Positions 52,776 through 60,943 of a stretch of DNA of 64,000 nt are shown piece by piece. Numbering within the stretch: position 1 is the stretch's first letter; the number at the start of each line of letters is the position of its first letter. The position numbers and the translations under genes are program-made. The DNA is from Azospirillum sp. TSH64. Lineage in GTDB: Bacteria; Pseudomonadota; Alphaproteobacteria; Azospirillales; Azospirillaceae. The notes beneath the pieces were generated by a model. It ran no database searches, had not been told where the DNA came from, and saw only the letters and a program-made list of their open reading frames with translations. The stretch spans positions 5,180,353 through 5,244,352 of the forward strand of contig NZ_LGQW01000015.1 in the NCBI RefSeq assembly GCF_003116035.1, given 5' to 3'.

Positions 52776-53159
52776 ATGGCCACAGTGACGTTCACCGGCC
52801 TGACGCTGCCCAAGGACATGACCGTCTACGCGGTCGCCGGCGACACCGGCACTCTGCTGGCGCTGGCGAAGAAGCACGACATCCCGATCCCGTTCCAGTG
52901 CCAGGACGGCGAGTGCGGATCCTGCCTCGTCAAGGTGACCTATCTCGACGGGAAGACTCCGATGGCCATCGATCTGACCGAAAAGGAGAAAGTTACCCTG
53001 TCCGTCAACGGCAAGCTGAACCGGGACCTGTTGGAGGCGGCCGAGAACGCCCATCGTCCGCCGCCCTACCGTCTGGCCTGCCAGTTCATCGTCCGCGACG
53101 AGACCATTCTTGTCGAGTTCAGCGGCGAACCGGGCGTGGAGCCGGAACTGCGCAAGTAA
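52776..53159 (+). CDS. [2Fe-2S] ferredoxin
   Basis: A 127-residue plant-type-fold ferredoxin. Three cluster cysteines are in CQDGECGSC (C-x5-C-x2-C; residues about 39-47), with the fourth in YRLACQF near 107. The long spacing between the third and fourth Cys is normal for [2Fe-2S] fold members. GGAGGA five bases before ATG 52776 gives a strong start. Acceptor partner unknown; the gene is opposite to, and between, pdeM and the DEXH helicase. Nearby regulators of nitrogen or aromatic metabolism are absent, so its role is open. Confidence 0.92.
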   Translation: MATVTFTGLTLPKDMTVYAVAGDTGTLLALAKKHDIPIPFQCQDGECGSCLVKVTYLDGKTPMAIDLTEKEKVTLSVNGKLNRDLLEAAENAHRPPPYRLACQFIVRDETILVEFSGEPGVEPELRK

Positions 53160-53182
53160 CCTGCGGTCGGCATGGGGCGGCG

Positions 53183-55684
53183 TCACAACGACAACCGTCC
53201 CTGCTGCGGGCGCCACGTTTCCAATTTCGCAGGCCGCGGCGGAGCCAGTTCCGGCATCGCCTCGGCCAGCAGTTCGGCCTCGGCGGCGGCGAGCAGCTCA
53301 TCGGTGGCGCTGCCGTCCACCCGCTCGCGGCCGATCTCCAGGATCACCGGCACCGCCAGGGGAGAGATGCGGTCGAGGTTCTTGTGGGTGATACGCCCGC
53401 GCACCCGCGCCAGGAAATCGGACAGGCGGCGGATGTCGGTCAGCCCGCCGGCCGCATCGGCCCGCGTCGCCCGCAGCAGCACATGGCCGGGGTCGTGCTT
53501 GCGCAGCACGTCATAGATCAGGTCGGAGGAGAAGGTGACCTGCCGCCCGGTCTTCTCCTGTCCCGGATGGCGACGGTCGATCACTCCGGCGATCAGCGCC
53601 ACATTGCGGAAGGTCCGCCGCAGCATCGACGATTCGTCCATCCAGGCTTCCAGATCGTCGCCCAGCATGTCCTGGTCGAACAGCGCGTCCATGTCCGTGG
53701 GCGAGCGCAGCGACCACACCGCCAGCACATAGTCGGTGGCGACGAAGCCCAGCGGCCCCAGCCCGACCCTTTCCATCCGCCGGGTCAGCAGCATGCCCAG
53801 CGTCTGGTGGGCATTGCGCCCCTCGAAGGCGTAGGCGACGAGGAACTGCTTTCCGGCCTTGGGGAAGGTTTCGACCAGCAGCCCGTCGCGGTTGGGCAGG
53901 ACCGAGCGGTAACGCTGAAGCCGCAGCCATTCCTGCACATCCTCCGGCAGACCGTCCCACTGGCGCGGATCGGCCAGCATGGCGCGCACGCGCTCGGCCA
54001 GATGGGTGGACAGCGGCAGCCGCCCGCCGGCATAGGCGGGAACCTTCGGATCACCGGTGCCGCCCTTGGCGACCTGCGCCTCCATCTCGCGCACGCCGAG
54101 GAATTTCAACAGCTGTCCGGCGAACAGGAAGGTGTCGCCGGGCGTCAGGCCCTGAATGAAATACTCCTCCACCTCGCCCAGCACCGGGCCGCGGTTCAGG
54201 CGGACGCGCAGCAGCGCCTCCTGGGTGATGGTGCCGACATTCATGCGGTACTGGCGCGCCACCGCCGGGCCGGCCACCGCCATCCGGCCGTCCTCGCGCA
54301 GCTTCAAACGCTGGAACCGGTCATAGGCGCCGAGCGCGTAACCGCCGGTGGTGACGAAATCCAGCACGTCGTCGAACTCGTCGCGCGTCATTGCGGCATA
54401 GGGGGCGGCGGAGACCACCTCCTCATACAGCTCGTCGGGCAGGAAGGGGGCGGCGCAGGCCATGCCGAGCAGATGCTGGGACAGTACGTCGAGCCCGCCC
54501 GGCCGCGGCGCCTCGCCGTCCAGCGTGAGGTCGTGCACCGCCTCCAGCGCGGCGCGGCATTCCAGCACCTCGAAGCGGTTGGCGGGGACCAGCAGGGCGC
54601 GGCTCGGCTCGTCCAGCCGGTGGTTGGCGCGGCCGATGCGCTGGACCAGCCGGCTCGACCCCTTCGGCGCGCCGATCTGCACCACGAGATCGACCGCCGC
54701 CCAATCGATGCCGAGATCGAGCGAGGAGGTGGCGACCACCGCCCGCAGCTCACCGCGCGCCATGGCGCCCTCGACCTTGCGGCGCTGCTCCACCGCCAGC
54801 GAGCCGTGGTGGAGCGCGATGGGCAGATTGTCGTCGTTGACCCGCCACAGCGCCTGGAACACCAGCTCGGCCTGGGCGCGGGTGTTGACGAACAGCAGGG
54901 TGGTGCGCTGGCGGCGGACGCGCTCGTAGATTTCCTTCATGGCATGCATCGCCATGTGGCCGGCCCACGGCACCCGTTCCTGCGAGGTCAGGATCTCGAC
55001 CTCCGCCTGGGCGCCGCTGCGGCCCAGCACGAGGCGCACGTCGTCGGAGTCGCTTCCATCATGCCGGCCGCGGCGCGACAGCCAGGCCAGCAGCCGTTCC
55101 GGTTCAGACACCGTGGCGGACAGCCCGACGCGGCGGGCGGCGGGGGCGAGCCGCGACAGCCGGGCCAGCCCGAGCGCCAGCAGGTCGCCGCGCTTGGATC
55201 CTGCCAGCGCATGCAGCTCGTCGACGATGACGCAGCGCAGAGTGCGGAAAAGCTTGTCGGCGTCGGTGTAGGACAGCAGCAGCGCCAGGCTTTCCGGCGT
55301 CGTCATCAGCATGTGCGGCGGATGGGTGCGCTGGCGCCGGCGCTTGGCCTCCGGCGTATCGCCGGTGCGGTTCTCCGCCCGGATCGGCAGCCGCATCTCG
55401 GCGATCGGCTGTTCCAGATTGCGCTGGATGTCGACCGCCAGCGCCTTCAGCGGCGAGATGTAGAGGGTGTGCAGCCCCTCGCGCGGCCGTTCCGCCAGTT
55501 CGATCAGCGAGGGCAGGAAACCGGCCAGCGTCTTGCCGCCGCCGGTCGGTGCGATCAGCAGCGCGCTTTCGCCCCGTTCCGCTGCCTCCACCATCGCGAC
55601 CTGATGCGGGTGGGGTGCCCAGCCGCGCGACCGGAACCACGCGGCGACGTTGGGCGGGATCAAGGCAGGGGGGGATGCATCCAT
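53183..55684 (-). CDS. Ligase-associated DNA damage response DEXH helicase (Lhr-like)
   Basis: An 833-residue superfamily 2 helicase. Walker A is APTGGGKT, motif II DELHA, motif III SATV, motif V VATSSLDLGID and motif VI QRIGRANHR; a winged-helix and the Lhr-type C-terminal domain follow. The LHR-core family of bacterial DNA-repair helicases is known to work with PdeM and a cis-encoded ligase in damage response. The ATG at 55684 matches the family start MxAxPPALIPPNVAAW-type. Upstream is panB 62 bases away on the same strand; downstream is the convergent ferredoxin gene. Confidence 0.9.
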   Translation of the reverse strand: MDASPPALIPPNVAAWFRSRGWAPHPHQVAMVEAAERGESALLIAPTGGGKTLAGFLPSLIELAERPREGLHTLYISPLKALAVDIQRNLEQPIAEMRLPIRAENRTGDTPEAKRRRQRTHPPHMLMTTPESLALLLSYTDADKLFRTLRCVIVDELHALAGSKRGDLLALGLARLSRLAPAARRVGLSATVSEPERLLAWLSRRGRHDGSDSDDVRLVLGRSGAQAEVEILTSQERVPWAGHMAMHAMKEIYERVRRQRTTLLFVNTRAQAELVFQALWRVNDDNLPIALHHGSLAVEQRRKVEGAMARGELRAVVATSSLDLGIDWAAVDLVVQIGAPKGSSRLVQRIGRANHRLDEPSRALLVPANRFEVLECRAALEAVHDLTLDGEAPRPGGLDVLSQHLLGMACAAPFLPDELYEEVVSAAPYAAMTRDEFDDVLDFVTTGGYALGAYDRFQRLKLREDGRMAVAGPAVARQYRMNVGTITQEALLRVRLNRGPVLGEVEEYFIQGLTPGDTFLFAGQLLKFLGVREMEAQVAKGGTGDPKVPAYAGGRLPLSTHLAERVRAMLADPRQWDGLPEDVQEWLRLQRYRSVLPNRDGLLVETFPKAGKQFLVAYAFEGRNAHQTLGMLLTRRMERVGLGPLGFVATDYVLAVWSLRSPTDMDALFDQDMLGDDLEAWMDESSMLRRTFRNVALIAGVIDRRHPGQEKTGRQVTFSSDLIYDVLRKHDPGHVLLRATRADAAGGLTDIRRLSDFLARVRGRITHKNLDRISPLAVPVILEIGRERVDGSATDELLAAAEAELLAEAMPELAPPRPAKLETWRPQQGRLSL

Positions 55685-55745
55685 GACGGCCGGACTGTAC
55701 CGGATCGCCTGGAACGTAGAAAGAACGAAAGTGTGGAAGAGGGCG

Positions 55746-56579
55746 TTACACCGCTGCCGCCTTCTTCATCCCGAAGCAATGCTCCGGTCCGGGGAAGGAA
55801 CGGGCCCGCACCTCGGCGGCGTAGGTCGCGGCGGCTTCGCCGACCGTCTCGCCCAGATTGGCGTAGCGCTTGACGAATTTCGGCTGGAAGGCGCCGAACA
55901 GCCCCAGCATGTCGTCGGTGACCAGGACCTGACCGTCGCAGGCCGGCGAGCCGCCGATGCCGATGGTGGGGATCGCCACCTCTTCGGTTATGCGGCGGGC
56001 CAGCGGCTCCATTGTGCCTTCGATCACCAGGGTGAAGGCGCCGGCCTCGGCGATGGCGCGGGCGTCGTCGGCGATCCGCTCCGCCGCCTCGGCGTCGCGG
56101 CCGACCGCCTTGTAGCCGCCCAGCGTGTTTACGGATTGCGGCGTCAGACCGACATGCCCCATCACCGGGATGCCGCGGGCGGTCAGGAAGGCGACCGTCT
56201 CGGCCATCTCGATGCCGCCTTCCAGCTTGACCGCCTGGGCGCCGGTCTCCGCCATCACGCGGGCGGAGGCGCGGAAGGCCGCCTCCTTGCTTTCCTGATA
56301 GCTGCCGAAGGGCAGGTCGACGACGACGCACGCGCGCTCCGACGCGCGCACCACGGCGGCGCCATGGGCGATCATCATGTCCAGCGTTACCGGAAGCGTG
56401 CTGTCCAGCCCATAGACCACCATGCCCAGCGAATCGCCGACCAGCAGGATGTCGACATGCGGGTCGAGCAGCCGGGCGACCGGGGCGGTGTAGGCGGTCA
56501 GGCAGACAATGGGCTCGCCCCCCTTGCGGGCGCGCAGCGCCGGGACCGAATGACGGGCGGTGAGGTTGGAAGCGCTCAT
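55746..56579 (-). CDS. panB: 3-methyl-2-oxobutanoate hydroxymethyltransferase
   Basis: A 277-residue TIM barrel catalysing the first step of pantothenate synthesis. Signature segments: IVCLTAYTAPVARLLDPHVDILLVGDSLGMVVYG, MMIAHGAAVVR, VVVDLPFGSY, AVKLEGG, PVMGHVGLTPQSVNTLGGYKAVGR and IPTIGIGGSPACDGQVLV. All substrate and Mg ligands (Asp, Asp, Glu) are present. ATG 56579 has GGAAAGG seven bases upstream. panC is not adjacent, so pantothenate genes are dispersed here. Confidence 0.96.
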   Translation of the reverse strand: MSASNLTARHSVPALRARKGGEPIVCLTAYTAPVARLLDPHVDILLVGDSLGMVVYGLDSTLPVTLDMMIAHGAAVVRASERACVVVDLPFGSYQESKEAAFRASARVMAETGAQAVKLEGGIEMAETVAFLTARGIPVMGHVGLTPQSVNTLGGYKAVGRDAEAAERIADDARAIAEAGAFTLVIEGTMEPLARRITEEVAIPTIGIGGSPACDGQVLVTDDMLGLFGAFQPKFVKRYANLGETVGEAAATYAAEVRARSFPGPEHCFGMKKAAAV

Positions 56580-56751
56580 GATCGGGCCTTTCCAAGGCTG
56601 GATGCAGCGGGCCGAAGGGGGGCGGTCCAGCTCGCTGACCATTCAATACGCTTGGCCGACGCACAGTCGGACCAAGAAAAATGGCGCAGATACACCAAAA
56701 CCGCCCACGCGAGATTCGCGGGACGGTCGGGTGCAAGACACAAGGGGTCTT

Positions 56752-56772
56752 GGGCGCGCATCACACGCGCCC
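56752..56772 (-). terminator. Hairpin downstream of rpsU
   Basis: GGGCGCG and CGCGCCC form a 7-bp perfect stem with loop CATCACA, 28 bases past the rpsU stop. A weak T-tract only, so a probable terminator or end-of-message hairpin. Confidence 0.5.
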
Positions 56773-56799
56773 TTCGCAGTCGCTAAGCGCGACCGACGA

Positions 56800-57003
56800 T
56801 TAGTAGCCCTCGCGTTCCATCCGCTTGCGGAGCAGCTTGCGGGTGCGACGCACCGCTTCAGCCTTCTCACGCGCACGCTTCTCCGAGGGCTTCTCGTAGT
56901 TACGGCGGAGCTTCATTTCACGGAAAATGCCCTCGCGCTGCATCTTCTTCTTGAGCGCGCGGAGGGCCTGATCGACGTTGTTATCTCGGACCAGAACTTG
57001 CAC
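56800..57003 (-). CDS. rpsU: 30S ribosomal protein S21
   Basis: A 67-residue small-subunit protein that helps mRNA base-pair near the anti-Shine-Dalgarno. The sequence QVLVRDNNVDQALRALKKKMQREGIFREMKLRRNYEKPSEKRAREKAE is a textbook alphaproteobacterial S21. The start is GTG at 57003 (the GTG-CAA-GTT of the family start); earlier GTGs add non-conserved residues and lack a spaced ribosome site. AAGGG lies 11 bases upstream, slightly far. Divergent from def, and panB follows after a hairpin. Confidence 0.95.
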   Translation of the reverse strand: MQVLVRDNNVDQALRALKKKMQREGIFREMKLRRNYEKPSEKRAREKAEAVRRTRKLLRKRMEREGY

Positions 57004-57219
57004 GTTAACCGTCACCCTTCCAAGTGAAGCATGTTGCGCCAAGGCAACAAATAGGCATGCGCGGCGGGCGCACCCCTTGTGTGGGCGCAGTGTGTAGCAC
57101 GACCCAACGCCTTTGTGAAGGGGAGTCTTCGGTTCACCAGCATGAGCCCGGCCATAAGCCCGGTTGGGACCCACAGGAAACGGTTGCCCCGGCGGTGCCC
57201 ACACTCCAGATATAGAGAC

Positions 57220-57780
57220 ATGCCAGTGCTTCCAATCGCCCGGATGGGCAATCCCTTACTCCGCAAGATCGCGGAGCCCATCGCCGACCCGACCGATCCG
57301 GCAGTCGCCCGGCTGGCGGCCGACATGATCGCCACCATGCTGGACGCGCCCGGAGTCGGCCTTGCCGCTCCGCAGATCTCCGAGCCGCGCCGGATCATCG
57401 TGTTCCGCGTCCCCGTCGACCGCGGCGAGGGGGAGGAGGTGGCAAACACCGTCCTGGTCAATCCGGTGATCGAGCCGCTGACCGACGAAAAGGTTCTTGG
57501 GTGGGAAGGCTGCCTGTCGATTCCGGGCCTGCGCGGGCTGGTGCCACGCTACAAGCGCATCCGCTACCGCGGTTATGGGCTGGACGGCGCCCGGATCGAG
57601 CGGGAGGCGTCGGGGTTCCATGCCCGCGTCGTCCAGCACGAGGTCGACCACCTCGACGGCGTGCTCTATCTTGATCGCATGGACGATCTGCAGCTCCTGG
57701 TCTGCACCGAGGAGATGCATCACCTCAACGCCGCGCTGGCCGCGGCGACTCGTGACACCGACGCGCCGTCCCGGACCTGA
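57220..57780 (+). CDS. def: Peptide deformylase
   Basis: A 186-residue metalloenzyme that removes the N-terminal formyl group. Motif 1 GVGLAAPQ, motif 2 WEGCLSIPG and motif 3 QHEVDHLDG are intact (Cys and two His metal ligands plus catalytic Glu). fmt, the usual neighbour, is absent. It runs into a COQ9 gene 24 bases downstream on the same strand and is divergent from rpsU, which has a 216-base shared upstream region. Confidence 0.95.
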   Translation: MPVLPIARMGNPLLRKIAEPIADPTDPAVARLAADMIATMLDAPGVGLAAPQISEPRRIIVFRVPVDRGEGEEVANTVLVNPVIEPLTDEKVLGWEGCLSIPGLRGLVPRYKRIRYRGYGLDGARIEREASGFHARVVQHEVDHLDGVLYLDRMDDLQLLVCTEEMHHLNAALAAATRDTDAPSRT

Positions 57781-57804
57781 GGGCCGGCGCAGGGAGAGTT
57801 GGCT

Positions 57805-58500
57805 ATGAGCATCGACACGCTTCGCGACGAGATCCTGGTGGCGAGCCTGCCCAACGTCGTTTTCGACGGCTGGAGCCTGCAGTCCCTGCGTGACGGCACC
57901 CAGATGGCGGGGCATGAGCCGTCGGCGCTGCTGCGCGCCTTCCCCGGCGGCGTCACCGATGCGGTGGAGCATTTCGCTGACTGGGCCGACCGCCAGATGC
58001 TCGACCGGCTGGAGGCCCAGCCGCTGGCCGAGATGAAGGTGCGCGAGCGCATCTCGCTGGCCGTCCGCACCTATTTCGAAGTGCTGGAACCGTACCGCGA
58101 GGCCAAGCGCCGGCAGCTGTCCTATCTGGCCATGCCGCAGAATGTGGCGCTTGGCCTGCGGCTGCTCTACCGCACAGTCGATGCCATGTGGTTCGCGGCC
58201 GGCGACAGTTCGACCGACTACAACCACTACACCAAGCGGGCGCTGCTGTCGGCGGTGGTCAGCTCCTCCACCTTCTACTGGCTGGACGACAAGTCGGACG
58301 ACCATGCCGAGACCCGCGCCTTCATCGACCGCCGTCTGGCCGACGTGATGGCGGTGGGCAAGGCGACCTCGTCGGTCGGCAAGCTCGGCTCGATGCTGAA
58401 CCTCATTCCCAACCCCCTGCGTTTCGCCCGCCAGATGCGCCAGCGCACCACCGGTGCCCAGGCGAGCAACGCGACGGTCCACATGGCCGAGAATATCTGA
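57805..58500 (+). CDS. COQ9-family ubiquinone biosynthesis lipid-binding protein
   Basis: A 231-residue protein of the COQ9 family, TetR-like fold, shared by alphaproteobacteria and mitochondria. Landmarks: LRDEILVASLPNVVFDGWSLQSL, VTDAVEHFADWAD, VLEPYREAKRRQLSYLAMP, ALGLRLLYRTVDAMWFAAGDSSTDYNHYTKRALLSAVVSSS and TFYWLDDKSDD. In eukaryotes COQ9 presents ubiquinone intermediates to COQ7; here the role is inferred from family. ATG 57805 is preceded by GGGAGAG at six bases. Confidence 0.93.
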   Translation: MSIDTLRDEILVASLPNVVFDGWSLQSLRDGTQMAGHEPSALLRAFPGGVTDAVEHFADWADRQMLDRLEAQPLAEMKVRERISLAVRTYFEVLEPYREAKRRQLSYLAMPQNVALGLRLLYRTVDAMWFAAGDSSTDYNHYTKRALLSAVVSSSTFYWLDDKSDDHAETRAFIDRRLADVMAVGKATSSVGKLGSMLNLIPNPLRFARQMRQRTTGAQASNATVHMAENI

Positions 58501-58508
58501 GGAGAATA

Positions 58509-58535
58509 CGCCCTCTCCCGACGCGGGAGAGGGCG
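58509..58535. terminator. Strong bidirectional hairpin between convergent COQ9 and TfoX-like genes
   Basis: A 12-bp perfect stem (CGCCCTCTCCCG and its complement) with the loop ACG fills most of a 37-base intergenic gap. T-rich tails are short on both sides, yet the stem is strong enough to act as a shared terminator. Confidence 0.7.
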
Positions 58536-58537
58536 CT

Positions 58538-58900
58538 TTATGTCCGCTTCGCCTTTGCGGCTTTCTTCGCCGCGGCCCGCAGCGCCGCCTCGAACCCCGA
58601 CCGGGCCCAGGGCAGCAGTTCATCGCGGTCGTCGAACGCCGAATCGGGAGGTGGGTAGTAGGACAGGGTGGTGGGTTTGTCCGGCATCGGCCGGAAGGGC
58701 TCCAGGCCCAGCTCCGTGAAGGACGCTCGGTTCACGTCATCCGCCTTGAAATAGAGAATTTCGTCGGCGATCAGCGCGAAGGTCAGTCCGTCGATGGACA
58801 GGCCATAGCCGCCGAACATGCGGCGCACACGCACGTCGCCCAGCGGCGCCAGCATCTCGCAGAGTGTCGCGACATACTCACTGGGCGGCTGGGCGGGCAT
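58538..58900 (-). CDS. TfoX/Sxy N-terminal domain protein
   Basis: A 120-residue protein of the TfoX_N domain, with VRVRRMFGGYGLSIDGLTFALIADEILYFKADDVNRASF as its core and a basic Lys/Ala-rich C-terminus. Sxy/TfoX is a competence co-activator in gammaproteobacteria, but stand-alone TfoX_N proteins are widespread and mostly uncharacterised; no competence role is claimed. It starts 12 bases after the sspB stop and so shares its transcript. Confidence 0.88.
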   Translation of the reverse strand: MPAQPPSEYVATLCEMLAPLGDVRVRRMFGGYGLSIDGLTFALIADEILYFKADDVNRASFTELGLEPFRPMPDKPTTLSYYPPPDSAFDDRDELLPWARSGFEAALRAAAKKAAKAKRT

Positions 58901-58912
58901 CTGTTCGGAAAG

Positions 58913-59410
58913 TTACTTCTTACGGAAAGCGTCCAGGGCCACGACCTCGCCACGCTTCGGCTCTTCGGCCGGAGCGCTTTCCTCTGCCTTCTCTTCCGCA
59001 CGCTCGGCGGCGGCGCGGGGCGGCATGGTCGCGACCTCCGCCGATTCGGCGGCGGCCAGCGGCTGGAACTGGAGGGCGAAGTTCACCGACGGGTCGGCGA
59101 AGGTGGTGATGGCGGCGAACGGAATCACCAGCCGCTCATGCACGTTGTTGAAGCTCAGCGTGACCTCGAAATGATCGTCCGTCACGTCCAGCCCGTAATA
59201 TTGGAACTGGAGGACGATGGTCATCTCGTTCGGATACTGAGAGGACAGGTAATCCGGAATCTCGACACCGGGGAAGCCAGTGCGGAAAGTCAGGTAGAAA
59301 TGGTGATTGCCCGGCAAGCCGCGCTCGGCAACCTCGGTCAGCGCGTCGCGGACAACGCCTCGCAACGCGGTTTCGACCATCCGGTCATAGCGGAGCTGCT
59401 CTTTCGGCAT
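58913..59410 (-). CDS. sspB: SspB, ClpXP adaptor for ssrA-tagged proteins
   Basis: A 165-residue adaptor. The N-terminal substrate-binding domain (LRYDRMVETALRGVVRDALTEVAERGLPGNHHFYLTFRT, EMTIVLQFQYYGLDV, FNNVHERLVIPFAAITTFADPSVNFALQF) binds the tmRNA tag; the acidic, Ala/Glu-rich linker leads to the C-terminal ClpX-binding tail ending in GEVVALDAFRKK, a typical alphaproteobacterial SspB tail. It sits directly downstream of the ssrA gene on the same strand, 82 bases from its terminator, a fitting neighbour. Confidence 0.94.
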   Translation of the reverse strand: MPKEQLRYDRMVETALRGVVRDALTEVAERGLPGNHHFYLTFRTGFPGVEIPDYLSSQYPNEMTIVLQFQYYGLDVTDDHFEVTLSFNNVHERLVIPFAAITTFADPSVNFALQFQPLAAAESAEVATMPPRAAAERAEEKAEESAPAEEPKRGEVVALDAFRKK

Positions 59411-59492
59411 GCTTGGGCGGGTCCCTGGTAACGCGATCGGTCTTGCGTCCCGCCTTGGCCAAGGGCCGGCACGAAACGCTGGGAAGAGAGGT

Positions 59493-59520
59493 GTGGGCCT
59501 TCTGTTGCTAGGCGGCCCAC
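59493..59520 (-). terminator. Hairpin at the 3' end of ssrA
   Basis: GTGGGCC and GGCCCAC (7 bp) with a 14-base loop, followed on the minus strand by ACACCTCTCTT. May be the ssrA terminator or part of its mature 3' end. Confidence 0.5.
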
Positions 59521-59811
59521 GGCCCCACCCTTAGGCGCTAACCCTCGGGGATTAGGTTTAGGCTACCAGCCGCCGTTAGGCAGCGAGGCGAGCCTGAGCA
59601 ACGTTGTCGTTGGCAACTATTGCAACGGCCCGATAACGGCGGAACCATGCCGAGCGAAAACCATGCCTTTACTACGCGTGTCGATCCTGTTTCGCCCCCA
59701 ACGACCCCGGTCAACGAGTCCGGTGTATGGTTGGTGGAGGCGCCGGGTACCGCCCCCGGGTCCACAACGCTTATTCCACAAGGCGTTTATCGCCATAGTC
59801 GGCGAACCGAC
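59493..59811 (-). ncRNA. ssrA: tmRNA, circularly permuted two-piece form
   Basis: The minus strand encodes a permuted tmRNA. The acceptor piece ends at 59732 in CGCCTCC + A + CCA; a 32-base loop (59700-59731) then separates it from the coding piece, which begins at 59699 with GGGGGCG, the pairing partner of CGCCTCC (one G-U). The tag frame lies at 59576-59614 after ATAGTT: GCC resume codon, giving ANDNVAQARLAA and TAA. This order (acceptor first, coding second) is the alphaproteobacterial permuted form, processed to two RNAs. Exact mature ends are estimates: the 5' limit is set by a -10 box, the 3' limit by a hairpin. Confidence 0.92.
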
Positions 59812-59817
59812 GTCGCG

Positions 59818-59823
59818 AATATA
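59818..59823 (-). promoter_or_regulatory. ssrA -10 box
   Basis: TATATT on the minus strand, about 7 bases before the estimated pre-tmRNA 5' end. The -35 region is GC-rich and only weakly like the consensus. Confidence 0.55.
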
Positions 59824-59984
59824 GGCACTCCCGCCCGGCAAGGGAAGGGCTTGTGTGACGTGATCGCCAAATGCGTAGTTATCGAACACCTCCGCAGAGC
59901 TTCCCCCGCATGAGGACGGATTGTCCCGTTCCCGTGCCGCGCGCTGTCTGGTAAGACTGCCGGCTTCGTAACCCCGGAGTCACC

Positions 59985-60926
59985 ATGCCGATCACGCCCG
60001 AGCAGCGCGACGAAATCGATCGCCTGCGCGCCGTCACCGCCACCACCCGCCGCGCCACCGTCCCGGCCCTGGAGGACATCCTCTATCAGCCGCTGGAGGT
60101 GCTGGACCACGGCTTCGTCCGCGTCATCGACTATATGGGCGACGATGCCGCGGTCGTGCAGGCGGCGCGCGTGTCCTATGGCAAGGGCACCAAGAAGGTC
60201 AGCGAGGATTCCGGCCTCATCAAGTATCTGATGCGCCATCGCCACTCGACCCCGTTCGAGATGTGCGAGATCAAGTTCCATGTGAAGCTGCCGATCTTCG
60301 TCGCCCGCCAGTGGATTCGCCACCGCACCGCGAACGTGAACGAATATTCGGCGCGCTATTCCATCCTCGACCGCGAGTTCTACGTGCCGGCGCCGGAACA
60401 GCTGGGCGCCCAGGCCGTGGTCAACCGCCAGGGCCGCGGCGACGTGCTGGAGGGCGAGGAGGCCGCCAACGTGATGCGGCTGCTGCGCGAGGATTCCGAA
60501 CGCGCCTACGGCCACTATGAGGAGATGCTGAACCACCGTGAGGACGGTTCGGTCATCGATCCCAACCGCCAGGGGCTGGCGCGCGAACTGGCGCGGATGA
60601 ACCTGTCGCTGAACTATTACACGCAGTGGTACTGGAAGGTCGATCTCCACAACCTTCTGCACTTCCTGTCGCTGCGTGCCGATGCGCATGCCCAGTATGA
60701 GATTCGCGTCTATGCCGACGCGATGCTGGACGTGGTGAAGCGCTGGGTTCCGGCGGTCTTCGACTCCTTCACCGAATACCGCATGGGCGGCGCCCATCTG
60801 TCGCGCACCGGCCTGGACGTGGTGAAGCGCTTGCTGGCCGGCGAGCCGGTGAGCCAGGAGGCCAGCGGCCTGTCCAAGCGCGAATGGCGCGAGCTGATGG
60901 ACCAGCTCGGCCGCAGCGAGTCTTAA
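59985..60926 (+). CDS. thyX: FAD-dependent thymidylate synthase
   Basis: A 313-residue flavoenzyme making dTMP from dUMP with methylene-tetrahydrofolate. The ThyX motif RHRTANVNEYS (RHR-x7-S) is intact; EMCEIKFHVKLPIFVARQWIRHRT and LNYYTQWYWKVDLHNLLHFLSLRAD are further family landmarks. ThyX replaces ThyA and normally pairs with a tetrahydrofolate-sparing metabolism. CGGAG precedes ATG 59985. A TPR gene begins 17 bases downstream. Divergent from ssrA. Confidence 0.96.
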   Translation: MPITPEQRDEIDRLRAVTATTRRATVPALEDILYQPLEVLDHGFVRVIDYMGDDAAVVQAARVSYGKGTKKVSEDSGLIKYLMRHRHSTPFEMCEIKFHVKLPIFVARQWIRHRTANVNEYSARYSILDREFYVPAPEQLGAQAVVNRQGRGDVLEGEEAANVMRLLREDSERAYGHYEEMLNHREDGSVIDPNRQGLARELARMNLSLNYYTQWYWKVDLHNLLHFLSLRADAHAQYEIRVYADAMLDVVKRWVPAVFDSFTEYRMGGAHLSRTGLDVVKRLLAGEPVSQEASGLSKREWRELMDQLGRSES

Positions 60927-60943
60927 AGAGGGAAGTCGGACCG

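Noticed and set aside
52712..55873. A 1053-codon plus-strand frame opposite the DEXH helicase
   Set aside because: Antisense to a gene with all helicase motifs; translation is low-complexity and lacks any start signal.
59620..59913. A 97-codon plus-strand frame across the tmRNA gene
   Set aside because: The minus strand holds paired acceptor ends and a tag frame, a far better explanation; the frame has no family features.
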